This document shows positions 1 through 11,419 of a DNA stretch of 64,000 nt, piece after piece. Positions within the stretch are counted from its first letter, which is position 1; each line of letters opens with the position of its first letter. Under the pieces are notes generated by a model. It was not told where the DNA came from. It saw nothing but the letters and a program-made list of their open reading frames with translations, and ran no database searches. This DNA comes from Cryptomeria japonica (Eukaryota; Streptophyta; Pinopsida; Cupressales; Cupressaceae), in NCBI RefSeq assembly GCF_030272615.1, contig NC_081407.1:373434132-373498131 (forward strand). Direction: 5' to 3'. The position numbers were made by a program, and so were the translations under genes.

Positions 1-2516
1 TCCAAGGTACTTGGACCTTGAAGTGTCCTTTCTCTTTCTGCTCTCATCCCTCCTTAGAGACCACATGACCAAAGCAGCATGGTCCTTGCTAAATGTCACT
101 CCTTCTAAGGGCTTTGTTTCTTTCCTTACTGCTTCAAGGACTAGTGCATCTGCTATATCCCACTCAAAGAGAATTAGCACACCAGCTTTTTCTACCATTT
201 CTCTCTCCCCTACTCAGGAGTAATGGTTTTGAATTCTGTCATCATTTCTTGTTAAACTTCTTCCTCCACTGTAGATGCATCTTTGTGGGGCAGTTCATTT
301 TGCCTCTTCTCACATTTGGCTTTGAATTTTTCTATATTTTTCTTCCAAACAAATTGCATGAATGATCCTGTTGTAACAAAATTATTATCAGCCAGGAATT
401 CTTCATTGTCCTATTTGATGATACAGTCTAACTCTTTTCCTTTAAACTCCTCTGTAGTCAAATCCATTTTAGTACTTGGTGGCTCTTCAAGCATCCCTTC
501 TTGTACTTCTTCATAAGTATAGGCAATCTCCCCAAGACTTCCTAACTACAATAATTGCTCAGCCACTGCATGTTCATCTCCCACATGGATTGGGGATTGG
601 GATGGAGAGTATAAAGGCTCACTTGTTTGCACCTCTTTTCCCACCCTTTTCCTTTTAGGGGAATCTTGAATTTCAACTACATCTTCTATTGCTCTTTCCC
701 CCTTTGAAGTAGAAGGCTCACCCCTGACTGGCACTAACACACTATATTTTGGTCTCTTGTGCATCACATACTCACCTGGAGGGATGGCCTTAGCAAAGGC
801 AGGCTTGGCTAGAACCAACTTAGCCTTTTCAGGATCATTTTTCAATATAACTTCCCTTTTCTCCCTTAAGGTCTGCATTCAATCTTCAAAATAAAGTATC
901 AAGAATTTAGCCTTTTCCTCAAAGGGAGTAAAACTAGACAAAGGGTCATAACCAATATCAAATTGGTGGATAAAATCAAGAGCCCTCTTATATGCTATCC
1001 ATTTTTCCTTTCTCAATTCCTGCTCATCAAGGTTGAACTCATTTCAAATCAAATCCTCAGGAAAATGGAACTGATGTGGTTTGCCTTTACATACGACTCT
1101 CTTCCTAAACGTACCATTGAAAAAGTCTTCAGGGTCAGGAAACCTTGATACTGCAGTAGACAACCTGTATGGCTGAAAGAAGTCATCAAAATATTTCCAA
1201 CCACCCTTGGTGATTACAAATTCATGTGCAACGGTGACAGTTGGGAAACTTGTCCCTTTCCCCCTATTTGTCAATTTTGCCTCTTGCAAACCCCCGATTT
1301 GTCCCAGGACCTTTGCAATTCCTATCTTCAATAGGACTTGATAGGGAAGCAAATATGGAGTTCCTCTAAAACCATAGACTCTGAACATAGTAGAGACAGG
1401 GTATAGGTATATATCACCCTAGTTGTGAACAATCTTAATATCTTGAGCAAATTCCTTAGGCCTAAGGAATTCAAGGAGAGCTTTAGGAATTCTAGGGTTT
1501 TGGGGGCACACGAGGATCCTAAGCCTAGATGCAAAACATCTATACAACTTCAAATAACTCACACCCTCTCTATCCCAAGACAAAATTATGCTCCACAATT
1601 GAACAAACATCTCCTCATCATCATTTTCCTTAATTAGGTCCATTTCACTAGCAAAATAATCAGCACCTTTAAATAAAAACATGTGCATAAGAAGAGAATA
1701 CCATCCAAAAGGTCTGTCTACCTTAGCATTTTTTATCCCCATCAATGCTTCATGAATGACATCAGTGAGATAAGGTGCAAAGTCAAAAGTTACTACCAGA
1801 GATGGGTTCAAAATTTGTGCTAACATAAGCATATAGTGGGTTGGCATGGTTGTTTCAACATCTTCCCCAAAAATCTGACATAGGGACCAATACATCGCCT
1901 TAGCCCTCAAAGTAAATGGATTTAGAGAGAAAGGTTCCATGGTGCTAGGGTGTACAATAGTCAGTCCTCCTATTTTGACAAAAAATTCTTTCAAAGGGCC
2001 ACTCCTGAGGTGATCTCTCTATACATTATATACCTGTGCAAGTGTTTCAAAATTGATGGGCTCTAAATAATTTGACACCTCACCAAGTTTGAACACTTTC
2101 CTAAACTCATCATCATTTATCTCAATTAAAGATCCCCCATTTACATTTCTAACATACCTGGCAACAGGATCATAGTTATTTACAATATGTGTCAACAGGT
2201 CCACATCCATGAAAACCCCAGGGACTATGAGCTTTCCAACATCTAACTCCCATATACTATTCATTGGAGTAGAGGAATTTCTCTGGCCAAATCCTACTTT
2301 GAAAGATCCCAGACCTGATATCCCTATTTGTGAATCCCTTAACCAGTTCCCTTTGTCATACAAACCATCACCAATTCTCAGAAGGGGCACCTTGGGCACT
2401 AATTCTTTCATTTTAGTTGCGACATTGGTAGACATAGTTAATTGTTCTAAAAAATCATCACAAATGGCTCTATCTTGGTAATTGAACTTTCCTGTGGAAT
2501 CTCTTTGTGGTGCCAT
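1..2516 (-). pseudogene. Decayed long ORF of unknown function, probably retroelement-borne
   Basis: A single minus-strand frame runs from an ATG at 2516 to the left window edge with no frameshift that I can find, but it is interrupted by many stops (2019-2021, 1419-1421, 1044-1046, 879-881, 546-548, and more towards position 1). The conceptual product exceeds 800 codons. The N-terminal part opens MAPQRDSTGKFNYQDRAICD; the middle is rich in aromatic and hydrophobic residues (about 1420-1994), and the last third is Lys/Glu-rich with a basic patch SPKRKRVGK near 650. I recognise no catalytic motif: no RT, integrase, protease or zinc knuckle. The layout (N-terminal charged part, hydrophobic core, charged tail) loosely resembles extra ORFs found in plant LTR elements, including the second ORF of the copia-type element at 28059-31141, but I cannot show homology. 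The gene continues past the left edge, so its true end is not visible. Confidence 0.5.
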
Positions 2517-2819
2517 CTTGGAATTATAGTTATTTCAATTAAACTTAAACAGACCTCTGAGAATTCAAGCACCTAGTGATATCAATTCAAACTGTACTTG
2601 TCAAGCAATATGCAGAACTTACTTGTTGCCTGAAGAAATTCGCTTTGTGCATCGGTTCCTTTGCAAATTTTTTTGAAATGATGCCAATGTTTCAGCTAAT
2701 GTGAAGCTTATTACGACAACTGAGAATTGAATAGAAACATTAAGCCACATGCTTCGGCAATCAATTTGCAATTGAATTCGAAAAATGGCTCCAACGAACC
2801 ACAAAGAATTTTCTAACTG
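2517..2819. other. No recognisable feature (upstream of the decayed ORF)
   Basis: This lies immediately upstream of the ATG at 2516 on the minus strand and would hold its leader or promoter. I see no clear TATA box or repeat boundary. Confidence 0.3.
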
Positions 2820-3935
2820 TCTTGCCTTTTTCGCTTCTTCGCGAAAGGTAAAAACCTCGCACCTTTTCATTGCAAAAAAACACCATCTATTGGATTCTGA
2901 AAGATGTGCATGTTCTTTACCTTACCTGAGTCATCCTGCTTATAAATGGGCCCCGCCTTCTTTTCATTGTTTCGTGAAGCATAAATCTCATGCATCTTTC
3001 CTTTACGAAACAACGCTGACCGTTGGATCTTCTACCATCCACTTGACCGTTATTCTCCACGGTGACCGCTAATGGTTTTTGTTGTTTTGCAAAGATTAAT
3101 CACCTCGCATCTTCACCATGTGAAACAACATGCATTGTTGGATCAATTTTGATCAGATGCGCATCTTTTAACTCCTTTAACCTTCAAAGTGGGCCCTCTA
3201 AGCAGAATCCACTTGTCCTACTGATATCTGGTAAATATCCCCCACGTGCTGGCCATTCATTCGCTGAAGAACTCTGTCGGACTCCACATCTGAATTGCCA
3301 CATGTCTTAACTAGCCGTGGATTTCATCAATATTGCCACTTAATCAAACAGGCCCCATGTGATCAACTAGGAGCCATGTGTCCAACTGACATATCACCTT
3401 TTACCTCAGCCAGACATCCAGGTGTATTGCCACCTTATCCGCCACGTAACTGCCAGCTCTTTTTCGCTACTTCGCGAAAGGTAAACCTTGTGTTACTTTA
3501 GGTTGTGAAACAACGCGCACCATTAGATCTTCTCAAAGATGCTCTTCTTTTATCTTTCAAGCCATTCCTTCGCTGGGCCCACTGCCTTTTCACTATTTTG
3601 CGAAAGGTAAACTTCACACATCTCTACCATGCGAAATAGCGCCAACCGTTGGATATTGAACAAGATGCATGATTTTTTAACTCATTTTTTAGCTTACATG
3701 TCGGGCCCACCAATCTTTCGCTACTTCATGAAGGATAAACCTTGCCCATATTTTCATCGTGAAATAACTTGGATCGTTGGATCTACCAAAAGATATTTGG
3801 CCTTTAGGCTTCCTTACGACTGCTTTACTCGGGCTTGCCACCTTTTTGCCATTTCACGGAGCATATACCTCATGCATCTTTCCTTTGCAAGATCACACAC
3901 ACCGTTGGATCAATCAGAACTTGCACAACCTTTAT
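2820..3935. repeat. Degenerate tandem array, period about 120 bp
   Basis: Seven or more diverged units recur. Each combines a GGGCCC-like start, a TTTCGCTACTTCGCGAAAGG-like palindromic segment, a GTGAAACAACG-like segment and a CCGTTGGATC-like segment. Clear instances of the last are near 3019, 3138, 3522, 3646, 3775 and 3901. Units are strongly diverged and some carry insertions. The TCGCGAA core is an inverted repeat in the better-preserved copies (about 2838 and 3472). Short plus-strand ORFs across the array have no recognisable domain and are treated as chance. Confidence 0.6.
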
Positions 3936-4030
3936 GAAGCTCGACATGGAATTTAAAACTTAGGAGAAGGCAAAAAATTAAAACATTATTAAAACCCGCC
4001 TAAGGCAAAACTTAAAGGGGGGACCTCTCC

Positions 4031-5219
4031 TCACGACGGACCGACCCTTCCACTTAAGTGGAAAAAGTAACATAGAAATAGAACACAGGGATTTTGAGAT
4101 AGAAAAGGGTAAATTGCAAAAACCCTAAACCCATAGACCAATAACCCACAGAGGCAAAATGAAGTACTAATCATAATTTTGCATATTTTTAGTGGATTAG
4201 AGAGCAAAATCACCCAATAGTCAAAATAGTGATAACACCAACCTTCAACTTTCCAATCACTACCATGTTCTGAGGCCCACTTGGCCAAACAATATGCTGC
4301 TCTGTTCCATTCATGAGGAATGTGGATGAAAGACACCTGCTCCATTAAAGAACTAATTTGAAGAATTTGTTGAACAATCCCTGCCGACTGCCATTGAATC
4401 CCACTCACCTTCTGCTCAGTCAACAAGTTAACAATAATTTGTGAATTCGATTCACAAATAACCTTCCTTTGTCCCAACTCCCAAGCACACTTTAGGGCAT
4501 AGAGAATCACAAATCCCTCCATAAAATTATTAGATGACCACCCTTTATGCACCAAAAAGAGGAAAACCACCTCCCCCATGCTATTCCTACCGACACCACC
4601 AACTCCAACAAGGCCTAGGTTACCCCTAGAGGAGCCATCGATGTTAATCTTGATAAACTCATCTTGAGGGGGTATCCATCTTCCCACCCTTTGCACCTTC
4701 TTCATAGCACATCTACCTCTCCTGACACAAGCTGAGGCAGGAGACAACTCTTGCAAACCAAACCTACTCACAGTATTTGCCTCATCTCTACCCAGAGGAA
4801 AATTCACCTCACATTTAGCTTCCACCGTCTCCTGGATCATAACAATGATTCTATTCCATACTTGTTGAACAAACAATCTAACCTCATGAAAGATCCTCCT
4901 GTTCCTCTCGAGCCAGATCTGCCATAGAATGAAAATGGGCCCAATATACCAGACAGTCTGGAGGAAGGAGGACAAGATAGCAGGTCTGCCCAAACTACTC
5001 CAAAACTCCACCAGAGAATCCAAGTGAACACAATGATGCTTCCACAGCCCCCACCAGTAATGTCAAATAAGCAAAGAGAAGGGGAATCTGAAGAACAGGT
5101 GTGAGGAATCTTCCTCCCCATTACCACACAAAACACAAATAGAAGGCCCCAAGAATCCCCGCTTGCGGATATTGTCCCAAGTTAGGCATCTATTTAAAGC
5201 CAAAGTCCAAGCAAAGCAG
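4031..5219 (-). pseudogene. LINE ORF2 3' part: zf-RVT and RNase H (decayed)
   Basis: Reading the minus strand from 5219, the first ~50 codons match the zinc-binding domain that follows plant LINE reverse transcriptases (FAWTLALNRCLTWDN, then CVLCGNGEEDSSHLF). After a stop at 5063-5065 the same frame continues through a linker (LWQIWLERNRRIFHE) into a plant-type RNase H (RVT_3): NIDGSSRGN carries the first catalytic Asp and FMEGFVILYAL the Glu. The usual Asp of the ESDS motif is Asn here (ESNS), and the usual ADxLA is AYCLA, so the RNase H is probably inactive. The upstream part of the same LINE continues at 17948-18521 on the far side of the inserted gypsy element. The RT palm is not in the window. 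Confidence 0.8.
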
Positions 5220-5585
5220 TGTAGCGTCGTAAATTGTACGCACTTGCTAGGGTGGTACAATTTCACACCTAGTTTAGCACCCGCTTTGGTGCATTTTACA
5301 TTTTGCATTGCATTTCTCCTTTAGCACTTAATTAATCAAATTAATTAGGTCTAAGGTCCTATTTCACCATTCTCCACATCATAAAGTTGGGCCCTTTCGT
5401 TGAAGCGTGCCCTTTTCATTTTATTCCTCCAATACATCATTCAATCAAAAACCCTAATTAGGCCCTATTCTGAGCTTGGGGGCTTGATTTCGGGGGTCAA
5501 AACATCTCGAAATCACCTGTAACTTCGGGATTCTCTCTAAAATCATCATATCTGACGGCCCTGAAAATTTGGTGAAAAGTTGCTA

Positions 5586-5640
5586 GGACCATGGCGCCCG
5601 GAGTGCACACGGTCCCGGACATTTTTCCCGAAATTTTAGG
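5586..5640 (+). promoter_or_regulatory. Inverted-repeat module upstream of the LTR core promoter
   Basis: GGACCATG (5586-5593) can pair with CACGGTCC (5608-5615), with one A.C mismatch. It is followed by a conserved run like ATTTTTCCCGAAATTTTAGG. The same layout recurs in LTRs of the other Tat-type elements (21826, 33955, 54442 and 60694), in an internal region (22576), and in the 3' LTR here (16654). The function is unknown; a protein-binding site or RNA hairpin is possible. Confidence 0.55.
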
Positions 5641-5738
5641 AGCGCGATCCAATCACAAAATAAAGCCTAACCCCAAGAAATTGGCGGGATATTCAATCTC
5701 TAGGTCGGCCAAAAGTGAAATTAAGACCTAGGGTTTCA

Positions 5739-5746
5739 TACATAAG
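5739..5746 (+). promoter_or_regulatory. TATA-like box of the Tat LTR
   Basis: TACATAAG lies in a context alignable with the TATATAAG box of the LTR at 54591: a preceding AAAAGTGAA and a following C/T-rich stretch. The 3' LTR copy is at 16807-16814. The box is weak, so the call rests on the comparison. Confidence 0.45.
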
Positions 5747-6354
5747 AGCTCTCTTTCTTCATTAGAAAGGATCCGATTTTTGTTTTCAGGAACCTTACAT
5801 GCAGCCAAAGAGCATATCTTTTGAAGACTTCAACAACATTCAACATCCCTCTATCAAGCATTTATCAATTCCATTCATCCATTTAGGGCTTGGAAGACAT
5901 TGAAGAACAATAGGAGATTACCGACTGAAGATTGGCTTGTACCCCTCCCTTGGGGGTTGGGTATGATTTCATGTTGTTTTCATGTCTTTGCATAAGCTTC
6001 AATATATCATTTATCCATGCTTTAGATCACTTTGCATCTTGATTTAGAGCATTTACATTATCATTTACAAGCAATTAGGGTTTACTTTCTAGGTTGCTCT
6101 AGTTTGCTTACTTGCATTTTAGATCTTGCACACACACAAGGTCTACACACACATTACTTTTACAATACAAATTGGCTATTCGTGGAGGTGGAAATCACCG
6201 AAGCGGGGGTTTGACTAAGGCAAAACCCTATATAGCCGCCCAAACACCTTTTTCAGATATAAGTGCAGATCTCGGGATTCAGACGACGTCGCAAGTTGCA
6301 GATCTGAAAGAAGCAGACGGAGACGGTACCACACACCAAGTTTCAGAGCAGAAG

Positions 6355-6450
6355 ACCAGGACAGGGGCGTGGGGTGCCCTGGTCCTGCCAGGACAGGGGC
6401 GCTAGGCACCCTAGTCCCTAGGAGAGGGGCGCTGGGCGCCCTGGTCCTCC
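6355..6450 (+). repeat. Three tandem GC-rich hairpin units in the LTR
   Basis: Three imperfect ~30-nt units each run from AGGACAGGGGCG-like to GCCCTGGTCCT-like, so the two ends of each unit are roughly self-complementary. They are also present in the 3' LTR (about 17423-17518), where several positions differ by transitions. The region lies downstream of the TATA-like box and would be in the transcript. Confidence 0.55.
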
Positions 6451-6882
6451 TGACAGACAGCATTTCCGACAGTTTTCCAGAGTGCAGAATAGCAGCTTCA
6501 GGTGTAGTTTCAGGTGCAGAATCAGGACAGTGGTGCCCGCGCCCCCATCCCGAACATTTCCACTCAGATTTTGACTCCGGGTACGCATTTGCATTTTTGT
6601 CTTGTCCTTGTGTTTACATCTTTCCATAGTTTAAGTTCAATTCTGCAATCTTGTTATTAGTTCATACTTGCATTTTGAGGTTAGGGATCGAACTTGCATC
6701 ATTTTATCTTTCAATTTCAACAAAGGAATAGAAACCCTAATAGGTAGCCCGTGGCTCTCTCTTTCACAAAAAGAAGTAGCCAATTGTGTGATACCTCTAG
6801 GCTCTTTCGTATTTTGTAATGTGTGTCAAAAGGTAGGATTAGGGCATCTTAACCTAGTCTCGCTTTTTTCTCCCACACATTT

Positions 6883-6897
6883 TGGTGAACCCGACGT
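6883..6897 (+). other. Primer binding site
   Basis: TGGTGAACCCGACGT starts three bases after the LTR end, as expected for a minus-strand primer site. The same sequence follows the LTR at 22199, and a diverged version follows the LTR at 55490. I cannot name the matching tRNA with confidence. Confidence 0.8.
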
Positions 6898-8077
6898 GAA
6901 ACTATCATTGCTTCCTCTTGCATTGCATTTGTTAGATCTAGATCTAGATTTAGTGTGTTTTCATTTCATTTTCATTAAAAAGAAAAGGAAAAAAAAAAGA
7001 GTGTGTTTCTTTGCATTGTGTGCCTAAGTTTTATGCAACTTTTATTTCAAAATGTCAGACTTTTATTTGCAAAATGTTCATGCTTATGATGATTATTATG
7101 AGTATAGCCAAGATGAATTAGATGAAGATTTAGATGAGTTTTTGAACCCTAAAGATGCCAAAACTTCATTTTACCAAAAGCTCATAAACCTTGTTACTAT
7201 GCCATTTAGGTGTGATGAGAAAGATAAGTCGAATGGTTCCTCTCAAGGGTACATTCCTATCAACTCTTCCACTAAATCTAGTAACATGGTTGTTTTCAAT
7301 AATCCCCTCTATGAGGAGATGTCTCCTTTTGAATCAAAAGATAAACCTTTTAATAGATATGATCATGCTCTGTTGGATGATGCTCTTGATGACTTTGTGG
7401 CTTTGTCCAAATCTCTAAACAAGAACAAAACTTCTAAATTGGTTAACATGATAAACTTGAATGAGCATAATAAGCCTCTCTTTGAAGTCCAAGGTGCTTG
7501 TCCTTCTCCCACCTTTCAAGTTCCTAAATCACCTCTCCTTACTGTCCAAGGAGGGTATGATCATGATTCTTTTCATACTCCGAATAAACCAATCATCATT
7601 GTGCAAGGAAGAAAACCTACAAGTCCTTATAGTTATGCCAAGCAAATAACTAGAGAGAGTTATCATGCTGTTGCCCATACTTATCACACCAGAAATAATA
7701 GGCAGCCTAATCCTCCTCCTGTTATTCCAGTTTCTCTTCCTAATCCTCAACCAATTCTTCCACAAGCTCCACATATTTCACAAGTTCTTAGTAAGGAATA
7801 TGATCTCATAGAACAACTTAAAGCTACCCCTGCTAAGATATCCCTTTGGGATTTGATTCAAACTTCTTCTGCTCATCATGGAATGTTACGAGATGCTTTA
7901 AAAGATTTGAATGTTCCTCCACCGAATACATCTAGTAATATAGTGTCTTTGGTTAACTCTGTGATGAATCCTAAAGCTCATATTGTGTTTACTCAAGATG
8001 AGTTGCCCACTAGTGAAATTCAACATCAATATGATCCCTTGATGATTATGGTTATCATAAATGATACTGCTATAAGA

Positions 8078-8400
8078 CGAACACTAGTAGATAATGGCTC
8101 TGGTCTTAATGTGTGTAGCATTAATCTATTACATAAAATGAATGTGGATACATCCCTCATTGAGCCTGACTCTCATCCCATTCGAGGCTTTGACAATGTG
8201 GCTAAGACTTCATTAGGTATTATCACCTTACCCCTCACAGTGGGGCCTGTTACTTTGCCTACTCCTATCCATGTTATGTCGGGAAATATAACATACAACT
8301 TGCTATTAGGGAGACCTTGGATTCAAAGTATGCAAGCTGTCCCCTCTACATTGCATAGACAAGTTAAATTTATCTATAATAATAAGACATATACCTTGAT
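8078..8400 (+). other. Retroviral-type aspartic protease domain
   Basis: RRTLVDNGSGLNV carries the active-site Asp in the DNGS form common in Tat and Athila elements, in place of DTG/DSG. HVMSGNITYNLLLGRPWI, about 60 residues on, matches the flap and LLGRPW strand of these proteases. No stop interrupts the domain. Confidence 0.85.
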
Positions 8401-8860
8401 AGGTGATACTAATTTCCAAGCTTGTTTACAAACATCTACTTCCAAAGGGGGTTCTTCTAAGCCTTCCTCGTCTAGCGATGACTCTTTAAACAAGATACCT
8501 ATCGATGAATCCTCACTCTCTGATGATCGAAATTCTTTGGATGAGTCTGGAGCTCCTGAAGAAGACTCTTCTCGACTTGAAACTACACATAAGAAGGATT
8601 TTGATCCTGAGAAGGTTCTCGCAGAAGACGATTGGGGATCCCTTGATTTTAATCCTACCTTTGTAGGTGAATATAAGGTTCCTTCTAGAGAGCTTAAAGC
8701 TGAAAAGAAGGAAGAAGCTAAAAATCAATCAACATTACCTGAGCCTATGAGTAATAACTTCGTGGCCGCTTCTCAAACTTCTTCTCCTCGCACTTCCAAT
8801 TCTGAAGAGTTTGATTCTTTGTCTTATGAAAAACCACCTTCTCTTTCTTCAATGGCTGAT

Positions 8861-8950
8861 CGTTATGGTCGTGGTTTTCACATTTTTGCTAAGCATGGGT
8901 ATCATGGAAATGGTTGTGGCGCTCACGAACAAGGGATAAAGGTTCCTCTA
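8861..8950 (+). other. G-patch-like segment of the polyprotein
   Basis: About 30 residues (~604-633) follow the G-patch pattern: RGFHIFAKHGYHGNGCG then AHEQGIKVPL, with the spaced glycines and the terminal QGI-P. One glycine-leucine position is GC here. Similar segments are known between protease and RT in Tat-clade elements; its role there is not established. Confidence 0.55.
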
Positions 8951-9499
8951 GAGAATAATCTTCACAATTATGCCTTTGGACTTGGCTATAATCCCTGCAA
9001 GCGCACTAAAGCTTCTAAGACACCATGTATTAGTGTTAATGCTATTTCTACATCTCTATCAATGCAACACCCTGAGTATATTGATGAGTATCCTTCGTGT
9101 GCCTGTGCTTTGGATGTTTTTCCTACCGATGATGCTTTAGCTGAGTTTTTAGGAGCATATGATACTCTTCCTCGTTATCATCACAATAGGGGACTCCCTT
9201 ATTGTTTGAACACTGAAGCCTACTTTGGAAAAGAGACTGATAACGATGAGATTGTGAAAGAATTCCCTCAGTTAAAGGATACTCCTCAACAAAGTAATCT
9301 TCTCATAAGTGACACCACTGATGTTAAGATGGATCCTTGCAATGAAGAAAAAGTTATTAAAATTGGAAAATGTTTGGATGAAGAGGAACAAAAACAATAT
9401 GAAGATTTATTGCATGAATTCCCTGAGATCTTTGCTTGGACATGCTCTGACATGCCTGGTATAGATCCTAAGATTGTTACTCATAATATTGTCTTAGTT

Positions 9500-10810
9500 C
9501 CTAATGCTAAGCCCGTGAAACAAAAGATTCAAAAAATGAATCCTAAGGTGGCTCTGCTTGTTAAGGCTGAGATTGAAAAATTATTGGAGGCTGGATTTAT
9601 CCGCCCTATTGATTATTCCCCATGGATTTCAAATATTGTCGCTGTGGCTAAACCAGATAATAAAATAAGAATGTGTACCGATTTTCGAGATTTAAATAAG
9701 GCTTCTTTAAAAGATGATTTCCCTCTTCCAAACATTGACATGATAGTTGATTCTACGGCAGGACATGCCTTGTTATCCTTCATGGATGGTTTTCCAGGAT
9801 ACAATCAAATTTTTATTAATCCTCAAGATCAATTCAAGACTGCTTTCACCACTCCTTGGGGTACGTTTTGTTGGGTAATGATGCCTTTCGGACTTAAAAA
9901 CGCCGGTGCAACTTATCAACGAGCGATGACCCTTATCTTTCACGATTACATGCATAAGATTTTAGAAGATTATGTTGATGATGTTTTAGCCAAATCCATT
10001 CTTCGCATAGATCATATTAAAATCCTTCGTCAAATCTTTGAAAGAATTCGTAAATATCACATGTGCTTGAATCCCTGAAAATGTGTTTTTGGTGTGGATA
10101 GTGGAAAACTATTAGGATTCATAGTTTCGCATCGTGGGATTGAGGTGGACACTAAGAAAATAGATGCTATTGTCAACATGCCACCTCCTAGAAATGTGTC
10201 TCAACTTAAAAGCTTACAAGGAAAGATTCAAGCTATTCGTAGGTTTGTATCTCAACTTGCGGATCGTACTTTTCCTTTTACTCAACTTCTTAAAAAGAAT
10301 ATCACTTTTCAATGGAATGAAGATTGTCAGCAAGCATTTGAAGATTTAAAAGTGTATTTGGCTAATCCTCCTATCCTTCAACCGGCCAAACCTTCTAAAC
10401 CCTTTCTTCTTTATACAACTGCTTCCTCTCATGCTCTTGCAGCATTATTGGCACAACATGATAAAGATGGTAAGGAGTGTCTGGTTTATTATATAAGTCA
10501 TACCTTACTCGATTATGAGACCCGATATTCTTCGATAGAAAGACAATGCTTGGCCTTGGTGTTTGCGACTCAGAAATTGAGACATTATCTCTTAAATTCA
10601 GAAGTCCACATCATGGTAAAGTTTGATCCTTTGAAGCATCTTTTCTCTAAAACTGATTTATTAGGACGCCTAGCTAAGTGGGTTATGATGTTAACTGAAT
10701 TTGACCTTAAATTTGTTTCGCAAAGAGCAATTAAAGTGAAAGCGTTGACCGATCACCTAGTTGAGGCCCCTTCACCTTTCTCCTTCCCTAACCCTGAGTC
10801 TTTTCCTGAT
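9500..10810 (+). other. Reverse transcriptase and RT-linked RNase H
   Basis: RT motifs are intact: KLLEAGFIRPI, DFRDLNKA, LPNID, SFMDGFPGYNQI, MPFGLKNAGATYQRAM and YVDD. A TGA at 10076 cuts the frame just after the palm, within the normally conserved NPxKCxFG. The RNase H that follows shows FLLYTTASSHALAALL, YISHTLLDYETRYSSIERQC and LLGRLAKWVMML, typical of the gypsy RT-connected RNase H. Confidence 0.9.
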
Positions 10811-10840
10811 GACTTCATCCTTTGTACAGAGAAAGATGAA

Positions 10841-11215
10841 ACTTGGGAGTTATCCTTTGATGGCTCTAAGTGTCGTACAGGATCGGGGGCAGGTGTTGTT
10901 CTGATTTCTCCTACAAAGAAGTCCATTCCCTTATCTTATCGTCTCAATTTCCTATGTACCAATAACATTGCTGAGTATGAGGCTCTTATAGCAGGAATAA
11001 AGGCAGCCTTAGCTTTGAATATAAAACACATACATATTTTTGGAGATTCTCAACTGATTATAAGATAAGTAACAGGACTATATCAAGCGAAACAAGACAA
11101 ATTATCACAATATAAAAACCTTGCTATCTCTTTGTTACAAAAATTTGATTCTTACACCATGGAACCTGTTCCTTGAAAAGATAATCGACATGCGGACGCA
11201 ATGGCATGTGTGGCT
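10841..11215 (+). other. Second, archaeal-like RNase H (Tat-clade marker)
   Basis: WELSFDGSKCRTGSGAGVV carries the first Asp, NNIAEYEALIAGIKAAL the Glu and IFGDSQL the second Asp. HADAMACVASL provides the last part, after TAA at 11066 and TGA at 11174. A duplicated RNase H of this kind downstream of the RT-linked one defines the Tat clade. Confidence 0.85.
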
Positions 11216-11419
11216 TCTTTGGTATCTTTAGAGGACGCTATGGTTGATCTTAAATTTGTTATTCACAACCTTATTTCTCCAGCTATTGTAGATGATTCTA
11301 GCCTGGTGACATGTTGCGACTTTATAGACTCAGATGAATGGTACTCGCACATCGTAAGATACTTGACCGATGGTACCTTTCCTGATTCCGCTAATAGGAA
11401 CACCAGGGCTAGAGTTCGA

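Larger units (their letters stand above)
5220..6879 (+). repeat. 5' LTR of the Tat element
   Basis: It starts TGTAGCG and ends CACACA, giving TG/CA ends, and is the same length as the 3' copy. It contains an inverted-repeat module at 5586-5615, a TATA-like TACATAAG at 5739-5746 and a cluster of three GC-rich hairpin units at 6355-6450. Short ORFs inside it (6032-6627) occur in both LTR copies and have no recognisable domain. Confidence 0.93.

Noticed and set aside
6032-6627. Overlapping ORFs of 60-97 codons repeated at 17100-17799
   Set aside because: They lie in the two LTR copies, run in several frames and both strands, and match only because the LTRs are repeats.
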